Source: an uncultured Clostridia bacterium (GTDB taxonomy: Bacteria > Bacillota > Clostridia > TANB77 > CAG-508). Taken from it: DNA of 64,000 nucleotides. The stretch is taken from contig CAQUBD010000004.1 of assembly GCA_948891265.1 (NCBI GenBank), positions 1-64,000 on the forward strand, written 5' to 3'. Below, one piece after another: positions 27,391 to 37,161 of this stretch (position 1 is the first letter of the stretch; each line of letters starts with the position of its first letter). The notes under the pieces were generated by a model. It saw nothing but the letters and a program-made list of their open reading frames with translations. It made no database searches and was not told the DNA's origin. The translations under genes were made by a program, and so were the position numbers.

Positions 27391-28463
27391 TATTCCACCA
27401 CCTTAAAATTGTTCCATTCAAATTGTACATCTATTTTATATTCTTTCATTACTTTAAATTTCATAGAGTAATATGCAAAATTATATAGAGTACTTGAAAA
27501 TATACTTTTAAGAACACTATTTGTATCAAAATAATAATCACTAATATTTTTAAAATCTGAATAGTCATATGTATCATGCAATTTAAGATCTAAATTCCAA
27601 TTTTCATTTTGTTTTTTTCCTATCATCTTCAATTCTGCTTTATTGATTGCAAAGTATAAATCCTTATCACTAAAACTTACTGGAAAATCTTCATCTACAT
27701 TACTATCAAACACAAATTTATTATTACTTCCATATTTTTTTATTATTTTACTTATCGTTTTCTGAAATTGTTCTTGTTTCTTTATTTCTTCAACAACCTT
27801 TCCTTCTGTAAAAAATAATTCTTCTGGTTTTTCTTCTAACGAATGTTGTAAAAATTCTGCTGCTATTTTAAAATTTGCGTATCTTCCTCCAACTTCAATT
27901 ACTGTTTGCCAAAATGCATATTGCATTTCTTTAAACTTATTCTTTTCATACTGATTTTTATTTCTATACATATTGAATATATAACTAAAACTTGTAATTA
28001 ATAATTTTAGTTTTTCATCATCTTCTTCATAATTACTATTTTCTAATTTAGAAAGATTATTCTCAAATTTTCTTTCCTTTTTATATAAATCGTAGGCTTC
28101 TTTTAGTTTCATTTTTCTTGTTGTTATCATTTCTTCAAATTTTTCTACTTGATTAATATTATCAATATCTGTATTTATCTGTTCTTTTAATTTATCAAAA
28201 TTCCCATAATGTAATTTGTCTAAATATTGATATGTTAAATACCTATCAGCTAACCAAATTTTTTGTTCTTTATTAACTCCTGAAATATTTGTTTTATTCA
28301 TAATGTTTCTATATAAAAATTGTTCCTTATTTTTTCCTCTAGCTGGTTTCTTCATATCTAAAAATTTGAATATATTATTAATACAACCATTCTCAAATTG
28401 GCTTTTAGATTTTTTCATATCTCTTTCACATAACATACATTCATGCATATTCATCGCCTCCAA
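27390..28463 (-). CDS. Hypothetical protein, coupled to the membrane gene
   Basis: A 357-residue, largely helical, charged protein. The N-terminus has a C-x-x-C pair (HECMLCERDM) and a third Cys nearby (FENGCINN), a possible metal or redox site. The middle is coiled coil (residues ~85-180) and the C-terminus is beta-rich and aromatic. There is no signal peptide. I do not recognise the family. The one-base overlap with the membrane protein gene suggests a two-component accessory module. Confidence 0.55.
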   Translation of the reverse strand: MEAMNMHECMLCERDMKKSKSQFENGCINNIFKFLDMKKPARGKNKEQFLYRNIMNKTNISGVNKEQKIWLADRYLTYQYLDKLHYGNFDKLKEQINTDIDNINQVEKFEEMITTRKMKLKEAYDLYKKERKFENNLSKLENSNYEEDDEKLKLLITSFSYIFNMYRNKNQYEKNKFKEMQYAFWQTVIEVGGRYANFKIAAEFLQHSLEEKPEELFFTEGKVVEEIKKQEQFQKTISKIIKKYGSNNKFVFDSNVDEDFPVSFSDKDLYFAINKAELKMIGKKQNENWNLDLKLHDTYDYSDFKNISDYYFDTNSVLKSIFSSTLYNFAYYSMKFKVMKEYKIDVQFEWNNFKVVE

Positions 28464-28512
28464 TCTTACTACTATTTTACCATATTTTCCTATTTCAGCA
28501 ATATTTGATATT

Positions 28513-29342
28513 TTATTTGTCTAACTGTCTTATTTCTTTTGCATTTTTATTAGAAATTACTTTTTTTCCTGTTTCTTTTTCCAACTGTTCTCTAGCAAGT
28601 TTAGCAATGTTGCCACCTTTTATAACTGATTGTTCTGCACCTTTGATTCCTTTTTCATTCGTACTTTTAGATATTTCTGTAGAAGATGTTTCTGCTAACA
28701 TATTTAAAACTAATTCCATATTAGTCATGTTATCACGTAGATTCTCTTTTTTCAGTCCTTTCAAATTTTTATATTCTTTTACAGAATATCCACTCCAAAC
28801 CTCAGTCAGCATATTTGTTAATATCGCAAAATCTTTATTTTTACTAACACCTACTCTTTTTAGTTCATCTGTAAATTCTTTTCTTACATCAATTGTTTTT
28901 AATCTTTGGTTTATCCATTCTTCTGAATATCCTTTTTTTCTATAAGTATCTAATGCTCTATTTATTGTAATTTCTGGATCATAAGCTTCATCTATTCTTT
29001 CTTTTCCAACTTGTGCCAGCCATAGTTTAAATGGTTCTGCTTTTCTTGATGGAATTGATTGTACTAATCTCAAAATTTGTTCTGTATTCATTACATCTGT
29101 ATCTCTTAATTTTCCATCATATGCTTTCATTTTCAACTGGTTAGTATTACTAACCAGTTCACTTCCTTCTTGAATTAACTTGTTTTTTAACCATTTCCAA
29201 TAATTTCTCGATTTTTGATAATCATTATCAGTAAGAATTCCAACCACATCTACTACTGAAAAGTACCAATTTTCTTCATCTTCATTCCATGCCACCCTAA
29301 TATTTTTATCTTCAAATAATTTAATATATTATTTTGTTCCAT
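28513..29342 (-). pseudogene. BRO-N/antirepressor-like protein with broken 5' end
   Basis: The main frame encodes a BRO-N domain (WYFSVVDVVGILTDNDYQKS and KLRDTDVMNTEQILRLVQSI) followed by an antirepressor/DinD-like C-terminal part. An ATG at 29342 begins M-E-Q-N-N-I, but reaching the expected FEDKNIRVAWNEDE needs a -1 shift about 25 bases later. Without it the frame can only start at a GTG or ATG near 29300. No CGG is involved. A one-base loss in a decaying gene is likely; sequencing should confirm. Confidence 0.6.
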
Positions 29343-29913
29343 TTCTTACCTCTTTTCCAACTTTCGCTATTTAAAATTTCTAAATAGTAAAAGTTTATCT
29401 TTATCTTCTATATTTATATCACATCTCAAACATATTTTCAATAGCTTTTGCGAATTTTTGTTCTTTTATTTTTGTATTTTGTTATTGCTCATCCTTAAAT
29501 TTATAGAGTAGCCATGCGTTTGGGAACACTTTTTATTTTATGTAGCGGATTGTGGGGACCGTTCTAGAAACTGTTAATATAACTTAAAACAGTCTCTATA
29601 TTTTAACGATTTCAAATTTAGAATAAAGCAGAAAATTAAAATACAGTTTCTTGAATGGGGATAGTGGAATAAAATAAAAAGTTTTACCAAAGGTAGCTTG
29701 GCGGACTATTTTTATGCCAAAGCTGACTGGTACTGCATTTTAAAAGAGCATATTTTCTTATGCTCTTCTTAACCTATAATTCCACTTTACAAACCACATC
29801 ATAACAATATTTTTCTTTTACTGTATAGCCTGTCCTTTTTTGATTCTTTTTTGTAACGTAGGTATTTTTCCTACGAACTCTATCAAATGCAAAACTCATA
29901 TATCTGCTTTCTA
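29343..29913. other. 570-base gene-free region with structured segments
   Basis: No convincing gene is present. The region contains the candidate structured RNA at 29500-29775 and otherwise AT-rich sequence. A GGGGACCGTTCT stretch near 29575 resembles the GGGACGG cores of hairpins elsewhere in the window. Confidence 0.45.
29500..29775 (+). ncRNA. Candidate structured RNA
   Basis: On the plus strand an AGAAACTGTT/AACAGTCTCT hairpin (29566-29602) is followed by a nested structure at about 29688-29733 in which ACCA...TGGT encloses AGCTTGGC...GCCAAAGCT. A terminator-like hairpin follows (AAGAGCATA / TATGCTCTT, then TCTTAA, to 29772). The G+C content is clearly above the surroundings. No known family was recognised, and expression is unproven. 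Confidence 0.4.
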
Positions 29914-30078
29914 TCAAACTTTTTTCAAACTTATATCTATTCTCTTTCTTGCAACCATGATAGATGTTATAATTCCTGTTTCTAAATCAGCACAAACATC
30001 TTGAACATATCCTAATCTCTTTCCGTCTTTAATATTAACTACTTCTTTATGTTTAAAATCTAATCCTTTATCTTGCAT
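29914..30078 (-). pseudogene. Truncated YlmC/YmxH-type copy beside sigG
   Basis: A 54-residue frame starting after GGAGGTATAT. It matches the copy at 25634 over its first ~40 residues (GLDFKHKEVVNIKDGKRLGY, then VQDVCADLETG), and then ends in unrelated sequence after ITSIMVA. RLGY is encoded AGA TTA GGA TAT without any extra base. Its place right after sigG is the standard location of this family, so this is probably the ancestral 5' end and the 3' part has been replaced. Confidence 0.7.
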
Positions 30079-30177
30079 ATATACCTCCATAAAAAGTAAT
30101 TAGAATTATATATTTTATATAATTCTAACTTAAATATCATCTTTATAACAATATATTCAATAACTTTAAAAAATTAA

Positions 30178-30951
30178 CTATTTATATAATCTTTTTATAT
30201 GTTCAATAGCATTTTTTTCTAGTCTAGAAACTTGTGCTTGTGATATTCCGATTTCATTGGCAACTTCCATTTGAGTCCTTCCATCAAAAAATCTTTTATT
30301 AATTATCATTTTTTCTTTGTCATTTAATTTTGTCATTATTTGCATTATTGTCATATTTTCAGTCCAGATTTCATCTGTATTCTTACTATCTCTTACTTGA
30401 TCCATTATATATATACTTTCTGCTCCGTCATTATATACTGGTTCTTGAAGTGATACTGGGTCTTGAATCGCATCAAAACTGAAAGCTATACTTTCTCTTT
30501 CTACTCCTAATTCTTTTGCTATTATATCAATAGTTGGCTCTTTTCCATTTTCTTTTGTATACTTTTCTTTAAATTGCATAGCTTTATATGCTAAATCTCG
30601 TACTGATCTACTAACTCTTATACTATTATTATCTCTTAAATATCTTTTTACTTCCCCTATTATCATTGGCACTGCATATGTTGAAAATTGAACATTTTGA
30701 CTCAAGTCAAAATTGTCTATTGCTTTTATTAATCCTACACAACCTACTTGAAATAAGTCATCAGCATTTTCTCCTCTTCCATAAAATCTCTGAATAACAC
30801 TTAATACTAATCTTAAATTTCCATTTATAAATGTTTGTCTTGCTTCTTCATCTCCTTGTTTTATTTTCACAAATAATTCTTCTTTTTCTTCTCTTGTAAG
30901 TAAAGGTAACTTTGATGTGTTTACTCCACATATCTCAACTTTGTTTAACAA
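30178..30951 (-). CDS. sigG: RNA polymerase sigma-G factor
   Basis: A 257-residue sporulation sigma factor for late forespore genes. The N-terminal VEICGVNTSKLPLLTREEKE is diagnostic of SigG. Region 2 (GENADDLFQVGCVGLIKAID, NFDLSQNVQFSTYAVPMIIG) and region 4 (EVANEIGISQAQVSRLEKN) are intact. In region 4 the ATC GGA ATA codons are in frame, in contrast to the homologous place in sigE. It follows spoIIGA-sigE as usual but is separated from sigE by a 1.3 kb insertion with an extra gene. Confidence 0.97.
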   Translation of the reverse strand: MLNKVEICGVNTSKLPLLTREEKEELFVKIKQGDEEARQTFINGNLRLVLSVIQRFYGRGENADDLFQVGCVGLIKAIDNFDLSQNVQFSTYAVPMIIGEVKRYLRDNNSIRVSRSVRDLAYKAMQFKEKYTKENGKEPTIDIIAKELGVERESIAFSFDAIQDPVSLQEPVYNDGAESIYIMDQVRDSKNTDEIWTENMTIMQIMTKLNDKEKMIINKRFFDGRTQMEVANEIGISQAQVSRLEKNAIEHIKRLYK

Positions 30952-31066
30952 AAGAAAACCTCCTTTGAAATTTGTTTAGTTAAAGTATTTCCAAATTTGG
31001 TTTTTTTATGCTTCTTGTTTTTCTATAGTTGATATTATAAGAAAATTTTTGTTTTCCTATTGTATA

Positions 31067-31115
31067 ACAAAAGGGACATGATTAAAATTTTTTAACATTT
31101 TAGCTTACTTACATG
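31067..31115. repeat. Direct repeat, left copy
   Basis: About 50 bases containing ACATTTTAGCTTACTT are repeated at 31941-31992 with roughly 85% identity. The two copies flank the gene at 31219 between sigG and sigE. Confidence 0.5.
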
Positions 31116-31218
31116 CCCCGTGTTTGTTCACCTGCGAAAATTGCATTGCAATTCCCTGTAGAATGTTTTTTTATTGTGTAGGAAAAATTTATTTTTCCTA
31201 TACAACAAGAAACTGCTC

Positions 31219-31836
31219 TCACTCTGAGAGCAGCTCACTTATTTTTTCATTTCTCTTTTTTATTAATTCTTTAAAAAATTCTTCTACTTGTTTAGGATTT
31301 TTTGCATTTGTAATGCTTCTTTCTTTAATTGCATATACAATAATATCTTCTACTATCGCTTCTTCGATAGCCTTTTTTAGAAGTAATTCTAACACTCTTT
31401 TTGATATTTCCTTTTCTTTTGCAAATTCACCCTTTGACATTTTAGAGTATGAAAATTCTATTGCTACTTTTTCAATCTCATCATCTGAAAATTGAGAGAA
31501 TATATATAAATCTCTTTCTTTTCTCATTTTGTAATATTTGAGATGAGTTTTTGCTCCTGCTGTTGTATCATGTACTTTCTGATTATTAATAGATTTCCTT
31601 TCCATCTTCTCTATTAATTCTTCTGTAATCAGATTTTTTATAATAGCTACTTCTAAACATTTATAGAAGCAACTTTCTTTTATATCATATTTATTCATAA
31701 AATATGATCTTGCATACTCTTCAGGAGAATTTGCGTATTCTGTTGCAATTTTTTTACATAACTCTAAAAGTTCTCTTTCTTCCATCGTCTTTTTTAACTC
31801 TCTAAAAGACCGCTTCCACCTCTTACTAGTTTCCAT
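31219..31836 (-). CDS. Hypothetical protein with an in-frame CGG at codon 9
   Basis: A 205-residue helical protein with no recognised catalytic motif; KYDIKESCFYKCLEVAIIKN and AGAKTHLKYYKMRKERD resemble a helix-turn-helix-like Clostridia family of unknown role. GAGGAGGTAAAAA precedes the ATG, so the start is secure. Codon 9 (31810-31812) is CGG and the frame continues normally through it. A +1 shift there would end after five codons. It is thus one of two apparent exceptions to the shift pattern. It lies between sigE and sigG, flanked by direct repeats. Confidence 0.65.
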   Translation of the reverse strand: METSKRWKRSFRELKKTMEERELLELCKKIATEYANSPEEYARSYFMNKYDIKESCFYKCLEVAIIKNLITEELIEKMERKSINNQKVHDTTAGAKTHLKYYKMRKERDLYIFSQFSDDEIEKVAIEFSYSKMSKGEFAKEKEISKRVLELLLKKAIEEAIVEDIIVYAIKERSITNAKNPKQVEEFFKELIKKRNEKISELLSE

Positions 31837-31940
31837 TTTTTACCTCCTCAAAATAAGATTTGGTTAATACACTTTTTTACTTTTTATATTATATAACATT
31901 TTCTCATTTATTTCAATACTTTTATGTTAATCACTATAAG

Positions 31941-31992
31941 AACAAAAGAAGCATAATTAAAATTTATTAACATTTTAGATTACTTTTAATGC
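31941..31992. repeat. Direct repeat, right copy
   Basis: This is the partner of the copy at 31067-31115; both contain an AACATTTTAG core and are AT-rich. Confidence 0.5.
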
Positions 31993-32064
31993 GTTGTCTT
32001 GGTCTATACAGTAATTTTATATCTAACAAGGCTAGACAAAATATAAAAAACAAATTAAACTAAA

Positions 32065-32191
32065 GAACAAATCGGAAAGCTAATAAATTTGTAGTATGTT
32101 ATTTAAAACTATAAATTTTAATTATTAATAAATTATAAATAGCAAAGCTTTCCGTAAATTTGTTCATGTGCAAAATTTTCGTTAGAAAATT
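32065..32191. repeat. 101-bp palindromic repeat, copy B
   Basis: The element runs from GAACAAATCGGAAAGCT to AGCTTTCCGTAAATTTGTTC (32165) with a conserved flank to about 32191. Here the left arm pairs perfectly where copy A has a mismatch. Confidence 0.7.
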
Positions 32192-32205
32192 AATATACAT
32201 AGCAG

Positions 32206-32953
32206 TTATCCTGTCTTACTCATAATTTCTTTTTTCATCTTATTTATAATCTTTTTTTCTAATCTAGATATATAACTTTGTGATATTCCGAAGTTCATCT
32301 GCAACTTCCTTTTGGGTTTTTTCTTTTCCAGTTATAAAACCAAACCTCATTTCCATTATATTTTTTTCTCTATCATTTAGCTTAAGAATTGAAGCTCTTA
32401 ATAATTTTTTATCAACTTCATCTTCTAAATTTCTTGAAGTAATGTCAGGGTCTGTTCCTAATATATCTGATAATAGTAATTCATTTCCATCGCAATCTTT
32501 ATTTAACGGTTCGTCTATTGAAATTTCTCCCTTTATTTTATTATTTTTTCTTAAATACATAAGTATTTCATTTTCAATACATCTTGAAGCATATGTTGCA
32601 AGTTTGATATTTTTATCAGCATTAAAAGTATTAACTCCTTTCATTAAGCCTATTGTACCTATAGAAATTAAATCTTCTATTCCTATACCTGTATTTTCAA
32701 ATTTTTTTGCTATATATACAACAAGTCTCAAATTTCTTTCAACAAGAATTTGTCTTGTTTTCAAGTTATCTTCTTCTGATAATTTTTTTATTAGTTCTTC
32801 CTCTTCCTTTGTTTCTAAAGGTGGCGGAAGTGTTTGGCTTCCTGCTATGTAAAATATCGGTAAATATTCTACTTCATTATCATCATTTATGTACTTTGCA
32901 CACACACTTGTTATGTTATCGATCCCATTCTTTAATAATTCAATAATATTCAT
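32206..32953 (-). CDS. sigE: RNA polymerase sigma-E factor, +1 frameshift at CGG
   Basis: A 248-residue mother-cell sporulation sigma factor if read through; Bacillus subtilis SigE has 239. The pro-sequence leads into [14 protein letters not shown]. Region 2 ([40 protein letters not shown]) is intact. Region 4 is cut in frame 0: KEVADEL-CGG (32288-32290), then seven codons and a stop. Skipping the C gives [20 protein letters not shown] and a stop at 32206, exactly the SigE C-terminus. Without the shift the product lacks the -35 recognition helix. It is co-oriented with spoIIGA. Confidence 0.9.
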
Positions 32954-32988
32954 TTTGCACCTCCATTATTATTTATGAATTTTATATT

Positions 32989-33885
32989 CTAATATAATTC
33001 CATTCCTATTAAAGCATTATATTCTCCTCGTTTTGTTAGAGATTTATTATATATTCCTATTATTGCATTATCTTTCTTTTCTATTTGTTCATTTATTATT
33101 TCTATACTTTGTGGTTTTATTCCTATTAGCATACCATTTTGTTTACCTAATGATGAAAATGGTATCATTTTTAATTTAGAAATATATTCTTCTTTTATAT
33201 GTTCTGGTATTTTTTCAAAATCACCTCCTAATATAGCTTCAGTGTTATTTAATATCTCTTTTGGAACTAAATCATACAACGCTACCTTTTCTACTACTAT
33301 TACAGGATTTCCTGTAATAGGTTCTTTAAGCATATTTCCTGTATCGACCATTGCTGTTAAATCTTTTTCTTTTCCGTCTAATTTTATTTTTATCTTACAT
33401 ATCATATCTTTCTTAGTTATTTTACTTTTGGCTAATTTAAAAGCTATAATTAATATGATTGTTCCTATTATTGCACCAATAAATATAACTTTTAATACAT
33501 ATGTTCCCACATACATGCCATTTTTTATAATTATATTTTGTGGTTTTAATACATAAATTAAATATGTTGCAACTCCCCCAAATGTAAATGTTGTTAAATA
33601 AAATAATACTAATTCTTTACACATTTTCTTTATATCTTGTGGATTAAATGCTATATATACAATAATTATTGACAAAATTAATTTTATTATTGAATTTGCA
33701 TATATATCCAACTTTGATATATATTGAATTGCTACATATATTGCACCTATAAGACTTGAAATAAAAATTTTCAGATAATATATTTTTACTTTTGAAATTA
33801 TTCCAGTTGCATATAGTATTATATAATTCATTATTAAATTTTCTATAATTATAATATCTAAATAAATTGTTATTTTAATCACCAC
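32989..33885 (-). CDS. spoIIGA: Sigma-E processing peptidase SpoIIGA
   Basis: A 298-residue membrane aspartic protease that activates pro-SigE. The N-terminal half has five hydrophobic segments starting with IYLDIIIIENLIMNYIILYA. The C-terminal half contains the catalytic LTAMVDTGNMLKEPITGNPV (Asp-Thr-Gly) and the conserved MIPFSSLGKQNGMLIGIKP. GTG is the likely start codon. It is located just upstream of sigE, as in most spore-formers. Confidence 0.95.
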   Translation of the reverse strand: MVIKITIYLDIIIIENLIMNYIILYATGIISKVKIYYLKIFISSLIGAIYVAIQYISKLDIYANSIIKLILSIIIVYIAFNPQDIKKMCKELVLFYLTTFTFGGVATYLIYVLKPQNIIIKNGMYVGTYVLKVIFIGAIIGTIILIIAFKLAKSKITKKDMICKIKIKLDGKEKDLTAMVDTGNMLKEPITGNPVIVVEKVALYDLVPKEILNNTEAILGGDFEKIPEHIKEEYISKLKMIPFSSLGKQNGMLIGIKPQSIEIINEQIEKKDNAIIGIYNKSLTKRGEYNALIGMELY

Positions 33886-34009
33886 TTTTTTCTATAGATA
33901 GTCTATCTTAATACTCTATATTTTTTATATTAGCTACTATTATATAAAAATTTTTATTTATTTTACTATATTAAAATTACGAAGTCTGTCTTTTCTTATT
34001 GTAGAAAAA

Positions 34010-34041
34010 AAGAAATAATCGAACTTAATCGATTATTTCTT
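34010..34041 (-). terminator. Terminator downstream of ftsZ
   Basis: AAGAAATAATCGA and TCGATTATTTCTT form a perfect 13-base stem with a 6-base loop. A T run follows on the minus strand. Confidence 0.75.
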
Positions 34042-34059
34042 CTATATTTATGTAAGATA

Positions 34060-34108
34060 TGTCTCTTTTGGACATTTTGTCCAAATAGAACCGTCCCTTT
34101 TGGACATT
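34060..34108. repeat. GGGACGG-type hairpin after ftsZ
   Basis: Minus-strand TGTCCAAAAGGGACGGTTCT is followed by ATTTGGACA, which pairs with the TGTCCAAA start; another copy of the GTCC arm follows. The GGGACGG core is shared with intergenic palindromes at 58456 and 62057. It overlaps the last bases of ftsZ. Confidence 0.55.
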
Positions 34109-35228
34109 ACATATTTTTATTTCTATTTTTTCTTAAAAATGGTGGAATATCTAAATCATTTTGTGATGAACTTATTTCTGAATTTGATGGTATTGAATTG
34201 ATTTTTTTCTCCCATGTTTTTGATACTATGTTATCTACACCTATACTTGATATATTATTTTCTGGTTTTTCAAATCCTGTTGCTATAACTGTTATTTGAA
34301 TTTCATCTTGCATTGTAGGGTCTGTAACTGTACCAAATATAATATTAGCTTCTGGGTCTACACTTCTTTGTACTAGTTCTGCAGCTGTATTTACTTCATG
34401 TAATCCTAAATCTTCTCCACCTGTAATATTTATAATTACTCCTCTTGCTCCTTCAATTGATGTTTCTAATAATGGACTTTGTATAGCTTCTTTTGCTGCG
34501 TCTTCTGCTCTATTTTCTCCTGATGCTCTACCTACACCCATATGTGCCATTCCTGTGTTTAGCATTATTGTTTTAACATCTGCAAAATCTAAATTTACTA
34601 ATCCTGGTACTGCAATTAAGTCTGATATACCTTGTACACCTTGTCTTAATACATCATCTGCCATTTTAAATGCTTCTATTATAGATGTTTTTCTATCTAT
34701 TATTTGTAATAATTTATCATTTGGTATTACAACTAATGTATCTACTTTTCCTTTTAGACTTTCAATTCCTCTTTCTGCTTGTGAAAGTCTTTTCTTTCCT
34801 TCAAATGTAAACGGTTTTGTAACAACACCTATTGTTAATATTCCCATTTCTTTTGCTATTGATGCAACTATTGGTGCAGCTCCAGTACCTGTTCCTCCAC
34901 CCATTCCGGCAGTAACAAATACCATATCTGCTCCTCTTAATATTTCTGCAACTTCTGCTTTACTTTCTTCTGCTGATTGTGCTCCTATATCAGGGTTTGC
35001 TCCAGCTCCTAATCCTCTTGTTATTTTTTCCCCTATTTGAATTTTAGTACTTGCTTTTGATTGTTGTAATGCTTGTCTATCTGTATTTACTGATATAAAA
35101 TCTACACCTTTTATTCCAGATTCAATCATTCTATTTACAGCATTATTTCCTGCTCCTCCAACACCAATTACTTTTATTGTTGCTGTTCCATCCATCATTG
35201 TTATATTGTTATCTTCATATTCCATCAT
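34107..35228 (-). CDS. ftsZ: Cell division protein FtsZ
   Basis: A 373-residue tubulin-like GTPase that forms the Z-ring. It has [20 protein letters not shown], the tubulin signature [22 protein letters not shown], and the C-terminal core peptide [12 protein letters not shown], which binds FtsA and other partners. GGGAGGATAAAACAAA precedes the start. It follows ftsA as usual. Confidence 0.98.
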   Translation of the reverse strand: MMEYEDNNITMMDGTATIKVIGVGGAGNNAVNRMIESGIKGVDFISVNTDRQALQQSKASTKIQIGEKITRGLGAGANPDIGAQSAEESKAEVAEILRGADMVFVTAGMGGGTGTGAAPIVASIAKEMGILTIGVVTKPFTFEGKKRLSQAERGIESLKGKVDTLVVIPNDKLLQIIDRKTSIIEAFKMADDVLRQGVQGISDLIAVPGLVNLDFADVKTIMLNTGMAHMGVGRASGENRAEDAAKEAIQSPLLETSIEGARGVIINITGGEDLGLHEVNTAAELVQRSVDPEANIIFGTVTDPTMQDEIQITVIATGFEKPENNISSIGVDNIVSKTWEKKINSIPSNSEISSSQNDLDIPPFLRKNRNKNM

Positions 35229-35367
35229 TTTGTTTTATCCTCCCTTATTAATTTAGCTATTATTGTATTTTAGCTACTTTTATTTATATATTTTGTATAA
35301 AATTAAAAACTTTTTTATGAATGTTGAAAAACTATATTTGCTTATATCTCAAATTTCCAACTTATTA

Positions 35368-36597
35368 CTAACTATAGAAAAATTCTTTTATTCTCTCTAC
35401 AATATTCTTTAATATATTTTCATTCGTTTTTGTATCTATACTACTTGATACTGTTTTTGTAAATGGTCTTGATGCTATATATCTAACCAAAGCATAGCTC
35501 GTCCTATATGCTGGTCTTGTTACTCCTATTAGTCTTCCTGTAGATATTTTTACAGGTATATTTAAGTTTATTTTTCCTGCTACATCGCTTTTACTTATAT
35601 TTATTATTCCTTGCCCTGTTAAAATAACATTATTTATTCTAGATTTAATTCCTTGATTGCTTAAGTCTTTATTTATTATTAAGAACATTTCTTCTATTCT
35701 TGCTTCTATTATTTCTATTAATTCAGAACTTTTTATTATTTTATTTTTATTATTATCTTTACATGTGTTTAATATAATATCATTGTCATTATCTATGAAT
35801 GATTTTAATGCTAGTCCATACTGTCTTTTTAATTTATCAGCTTCTTCCTGTGCAATATTTAATACCAATGCAATATCATTTGTTATATTTTCTCCTCCTA
35901 ATGGTATTGAATTAGTATAAATATATGTTGAACCTTCAAATACTCCTATGTCAGTGTTTTCTGCTCCTACATCTATAATTGCTATATTATCATGCAATTC
36001 GTTTTTATCAAGTATTAAATTTCTTTCTGCCAAGGTTATAGGAACAATTCCGTCTACTTCTAAACCTGCCTTTTTGAATATGCTATTTATTTGCCTTACA
36101 TAGTCTTTGTCTGCTAAAATTATTTGTGCACTTATTGTAAAACTAGAACTTAAACTTCCTATAGGGTCTGTAACTACAGTTCCATTGTCCAATACTATTT
36201 TATCTGGAACTATATCTATTAGAGTTTTTCCCTCTGGTATTTCTATATCTTTTACTTGCATAATGGCATTTTGTACATCTCTCATTGAAATTCCAGAATA
36301 TTTGTCTCTAGCTTCTTTAGTTACGCTGTTTTGTACTATTGTAACATATTTCCCTGGAATTGTTACATATGCTGAATTTATTTTTAAGTTAGTCTCATCC
36401 TCTGCATCTTTTATGGTCTTCGCCAGACTTAGACTTATTTCTTCTTCGTTTATTATTTTTCCTTTTTTTAATCCACTACATTTATATGATGTATTACATA
36501 TAGTCTCTATCTGCTCAAAATTATTAACTTCTCCTACAACTGTTGCTACTTTTGTTGTTCCTATATCTACACCAACTATTATATCACCTATTGCCAA
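35368..36597 (-). CDS. ftsA: Cell division protein FtsA
   Basis: A 409-residue actin-like protein that tethers FtsZ to the membrane. IIVGVDIGTTKVATVVGEV is the phosphate-1 motif, IAIIDVGAENTDIGVFEGS phosphate-2, and NVILTGQGIINI the adenosine motif. The C-terminus ends with an amphipathic helix (NILKNIVERIKEFFYS). Translation appears to start at a TTG preceded by GGGGGAATTAAC, which is unusual. Confidence 0.95.
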   Translation of the reverse strand: MAIGDIIVGVDIGTTKVATVVGEVNNFEQIETICNTSYKCSGLKKGKIINEEEISLSLAKTIKDAEDETNLKINSAYVTIPGKYVTIVQNSVTKEARDKYSGISMRDVQNAIMQVKDIEIPEGKTLIDIVPDKIVLDNGTVVTDPIGSLSSSFTISAQIILADKDYVRQINSIFKKAGLEVDGIVPITLAERNLILDKNELHDNIAIIDVGAENTDIGVFEGSTYIYTNSIPLGGENITNDIALVLNIAQEEADKLKRQYGLALKSFIDNDNDIILNTCKDNNKNKIIKSSELIEIIEARIEEMFLIINKDLSNQGIKSRINNVILTGQGIINISKSDVAGKINLNIPVKISTGRLIGVTRPAYRTSYALVRYIASRPFTKTVSSSIDTKTNENILKNIVERIKEFFYS

Positions 36598-36735
36598 GTT
36601 AATTCCCCCATCTCTATGTTAATAAATTTCTAGTTGTATTTATATTACATTTTTTTTAAATTGTCAATAGGATTTGTTATATTTTCGTAATATTTTTGTA
36701 ACAATTTTGTAATAATGTTTTAAAACCCTTATTAA

Positions 36736-37122
36736 TCAACTTTCTTTACTTTTATTCTTATTACTTTTTATTTTTTCAGTCCATTTTTCGACATAATACC
36801 TTCTTATTATTCCTAAATTCATAAACATTCTTCCAACAAATACTACTATCGCTGCCAAATAAATATCAACATTCAATTTTTCTCCTAATAGCGTTAATAA
36901 AATTGCTAATATTGCATTACCAAAAAAGCCTGATATAAAAGTTTTCATATCAAATTTTTTATTTATTACAGAAGCTATCCCTCCAAAAACTGTATCTAAT
37001 GCTGCAATTATTGCAATAGCTAAATAACTTGAATATGTATATGATATCATTGGTGCATTTAATCCTACAATTGTCCCTAATATACATGCTATTATCATAA
37101 TTAAAATAATCATTTTTCTCAT
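36736..37122 (-). CDS. sbp: Small basic protein Sbp (DUF1290)
   Basis: A 128-residue membrane protein with four hydrophobic helices between residues 3 and 105 and a Lys-rich tail. SYTYSSYLAIAIIAALDTVF and GGIASVINKKFD are typical of the DUF1290/Sbp family, encoded upstream of ftsA in Bacillota. Its precise function is not known. Confidence 0.9.
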   Translation of the reverse strand: MRKMIILIMIIACILGTIVGLNAPMISYTYSSYLAIAIIAALDTVFGGIASVINKKFDMKTFISGFFGNAILAILLTLLGEKLNVDIYLAAIVVFVGRMFMNLGIIRRYYVEKWTEKIKSNKNKSKES

Positions 37123-37161
37123 TCCTCTTCTTCTATTTTCAATCTTTTCTGTTATAATATT

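Larger units (their letters stand above)
31837..32205. other. Intergenic stretch with two repeats
   Basis: No gene is seen here. The stretch contains the right direct-repeat copy (31941-31992) and palindromic repeat copy B (32065-32191), which ends close to the frameshift-restored stop codon of sigE at 32206. Confidence 0.5.
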
